Source of the DNA: Trueperella sp.
GTDB taxonomy: Bacteria; Actinomycetota; Actinomycetes; Actinomycetales; Actinomycetaceae
Direction: 5' to 3'
Assembly: GCA_012727825.1 (NCBI GenBank)
Contig: JAAYGH010000239.1
Coordinates: 1 to 6,752, forward strand
DNA length: 6,752 nucleotides
Positions 5,788 through 6,752 of the stretch are shown here, piece after piece. The notes beneath the pieces were generated by a model. That model did not search any database and had not been told where the DNA came from. It saw only the letters and a list, made by a program, of their open reading frames with translations. Within the stretch, counting starts at the first letter, position 1; each line of letters opens with the position of its first letter. The position numbers and the translations under genes were made by a program.

Positions 5788-5845
5788 CATGTCCGTCAAC
5801 GACCTATCGACCGTCCGTCACGGTCGACCCCGACCCACAGGTGGA

Positions 5846-6628
5846 ATGATGATCGAAATTGCCGTTCAAGACGTCGCAGGGGCGCGCATCGCCTACGAGC
5901 TCGGCGCTGACCGCGTGGAACTGTGTTCCGCCCTCGAGGTCGGTGGTCTCACTCCATCGACCGGCGTGATCGAGGAGTCAGTCGACGTGGGCATTCCCGT
6001 TCAGGTGCTGATTCGTCCGAGGCCTGGCGATTTCGTTTACAACGACGCCGAACGTGCGGTCGTCGAGCGCGATGTGCGGCGGGCGATTGGGGCGGGTGCC
6101 GCGGGCGTCGCCGTCGGGGCGCTCACAAATGATTCGGGCGCACTTGATGTGGACGCGATACGGAGTTGGGCACGTGCCGCGCGTGCGGAAAACCCGCACG
6201 CGGACGTGACGATTCATCGGTGTGTTGACGTGCTGCTAGGTGCGGGCGTGAGCACCCGCCAGCTCGCCGAGCAGATTCACTCGCTCGGTGGCAGGCGCGA
6301 TACGGAAGCCTATGGTGCACGTATCGATCGCGTGCTGACCTCCGGCGGGGCGGACACTGCGCGTCAGGGTGCACACGTCCTCATGAAACTACAGTCGGAA
6401 CTGTCCGGATTGGCGAAGGCGGAGTCGGATCTCGTGGTGGTCATGGCTGGCGGCGGAGTGCTCCCAGACGATGTGGCGGAATTGCACAAATTCGGCATCT
6501 ACGATGTACACCTATCCGCACGCACACAAATCCCCACCGGACCCGCGGGACCGGGTGGCGGCGCATCCACCCGTGACGTGACGGATCCGGAGATCGTTGC
6601 GGCCGCAATTGCAGCTGCCCGAGCCTGA
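5846..6628 (+). CDS. cutC: CutC family protein (copper homeostasis family)
   Basis: This 260-residue protein has the TIM-barrel CutC fold by motif: GADRVELC (20-27), GGLTPS (33-38), IRPRPGDFVY (56-65), TIHRCVD (122-128), RVLTSGG (162-168), VVMAGGGV (198-205) and HLSAR (222-226). E. coli CutC is about 248 residues. The name comes from a copper-sensitivity phenotype in E. coli; the molecular activity of the family is not firmly known, so no copper role should be assumed here. The usual family start (M-x-x-E-I/V) matches ATG 5846 or 5849. The weak AGGTGG at 5839-5844 favours 5849, and I keep 5846 as a compromise. The frame stays open to ATG 5762, but that extension runs through the repeat cluster and lacks family similarity. 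There is a small charged insert (RRDTEAYGA, 150-158) before RVLTSGG. The 153-bp gap from uxaC suggests a separate transcript. Confidence 0.9.
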   Translation: MMIEIAVQDVAGARIAYELGADRVELCSALEVGGLTPSTGVIEESVDVGIPVQVLIRPRPGDFVYNDAERAVVERDVRRAIGAGAAGVAVGALTNDSGALDVDAIRSWARAARAENPHADVTIHRCVDVLLGAGVSTRQLAEQIHSLGGRRDTEAYGARIDRVLTSGGADTARQGAHVLMKLQSELSGLAKAESDLVVVMAGGGVLPDDVAELHKFGIYDVHLSARTQIPTGPAGPGGGASTRDVTDPEIVAAAIAAARA

Positions 6629-6720
6629 CCCGACAGAGAGCGAATGGAGTTCATCCCTCCGCGGGAAGAATCGGGGATCAAGCTCTCAACAAATTGATAC
6701 CTGTTAGATTCGAAACAACG

Positions 6721-6752
6721 ATGAAACAAGCCGCACCCTTCGTGGCCCAAAG
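6721..6752 (+). CDS. possible start of the next gene (window edge)
   Basis: ATG 6721 opens a frame that runs to the window edge (MKQAAPFVAQ). There is no clear Shine-Dalgarno sequence. A -10-like TAGATT at 6705-6710 would place transcription initiation only a few bases before the ATG, which would fit a nearly leaderless message of the kind common in actinobacteria. No good -35 is present. Ten codons are too few to identify anything. Confidence 0.22.
   Translation, partial: MKQAAPFVAQ

Noticed and set aside
6499..6750. Minus-strand open frame over the cutC end and right edge
   Set aside because: Half of it is antisense to conserved CutC sequence, and the start has no supporting ribosome site.
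1..6752. Mobile element, phage or defence system
   Set aside because: I saw no transposase, integrase, tRNA, flanking direct repeats or toxin/defence motif. All identified genes are metabolic or transport genes with consistent codon use.

Overview
The window looks like a chromosomal piece of a moderately GC-rich Gram-positive actinobacterium. The evidence is G/C-rich third codon positions, strong AAGGAG/AGGAAGG-type ribosome binding sites, frequent 1-4 bp start/stop overlaps, and protein flavour that would fit the Actinomycetaceae (Trueperella/Arcanobacterium-like). The genus is a guess from memory, not a search.

Layout. (1) Positions 1-546, plus strand: the last ~84 codons of gnd (6-phosphogluconate dehydrogenase), followed through a TAATG overlap by a 96-residue single-pass membrane protein of unknown function. 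(2) Positions 676-709: a perfect 34-bp palindrome between convergent transcription units, probably a bidirectional terminator. (3) Positions 736-3757, minus strand: a TRAP transporter operon in the order dctP (lipoprotein binding protein), dctQ (small membrane subunit), dctM (large permease), with junctions TAATG and GTGA. (4) Positions 3758-4267: a 510-bp divergent intergenic region with several dyads and a repeated TTGCGAAAC-type motif. (5) Positions 4268-5692, plus strand: uxaC, glucuronate (uronate) isomerase. (6) Positions 5715-5787: a cluster of AAACGCGAGGGG repeats in both orientations. (7) Positions 5846-6628, plus strand: a cutC-family gene. The last ~120 bases hold no recognisable gene, apart from a possible new start at 6721.

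How the parts fit. TRAP transporters use a periplasmic or lipid-anchored binding protein and an ion gradient to import organic acids. UxaC is the first cytoplasmic enzyme of hexuronate breakdown. The divergent arrangement therefore suggests a uronate (glucuronate and/or galacturonate) uptake and catabolism locus, with regulation from the shared intergenic region. The substrate is inferred from context only.

Most notable point. dctP is interrupted by an in-frame TAA at codon 39 (positions 3641-3643), just after the signal peptide and lipobox. The reading frame on both sides is otherwise intact and recognisable as one 346-codon DctP. The gene is therefore a fresh pseudogene, a sequencing error, or (least likely) recoded, while dctQ and dctM look intact. 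I did not find a clearly novel multi-gene system here. The other points worth attention are the dyads in the divergent regulatory region, the repeat cluster before cutC, and the acidic tail on DctQ.
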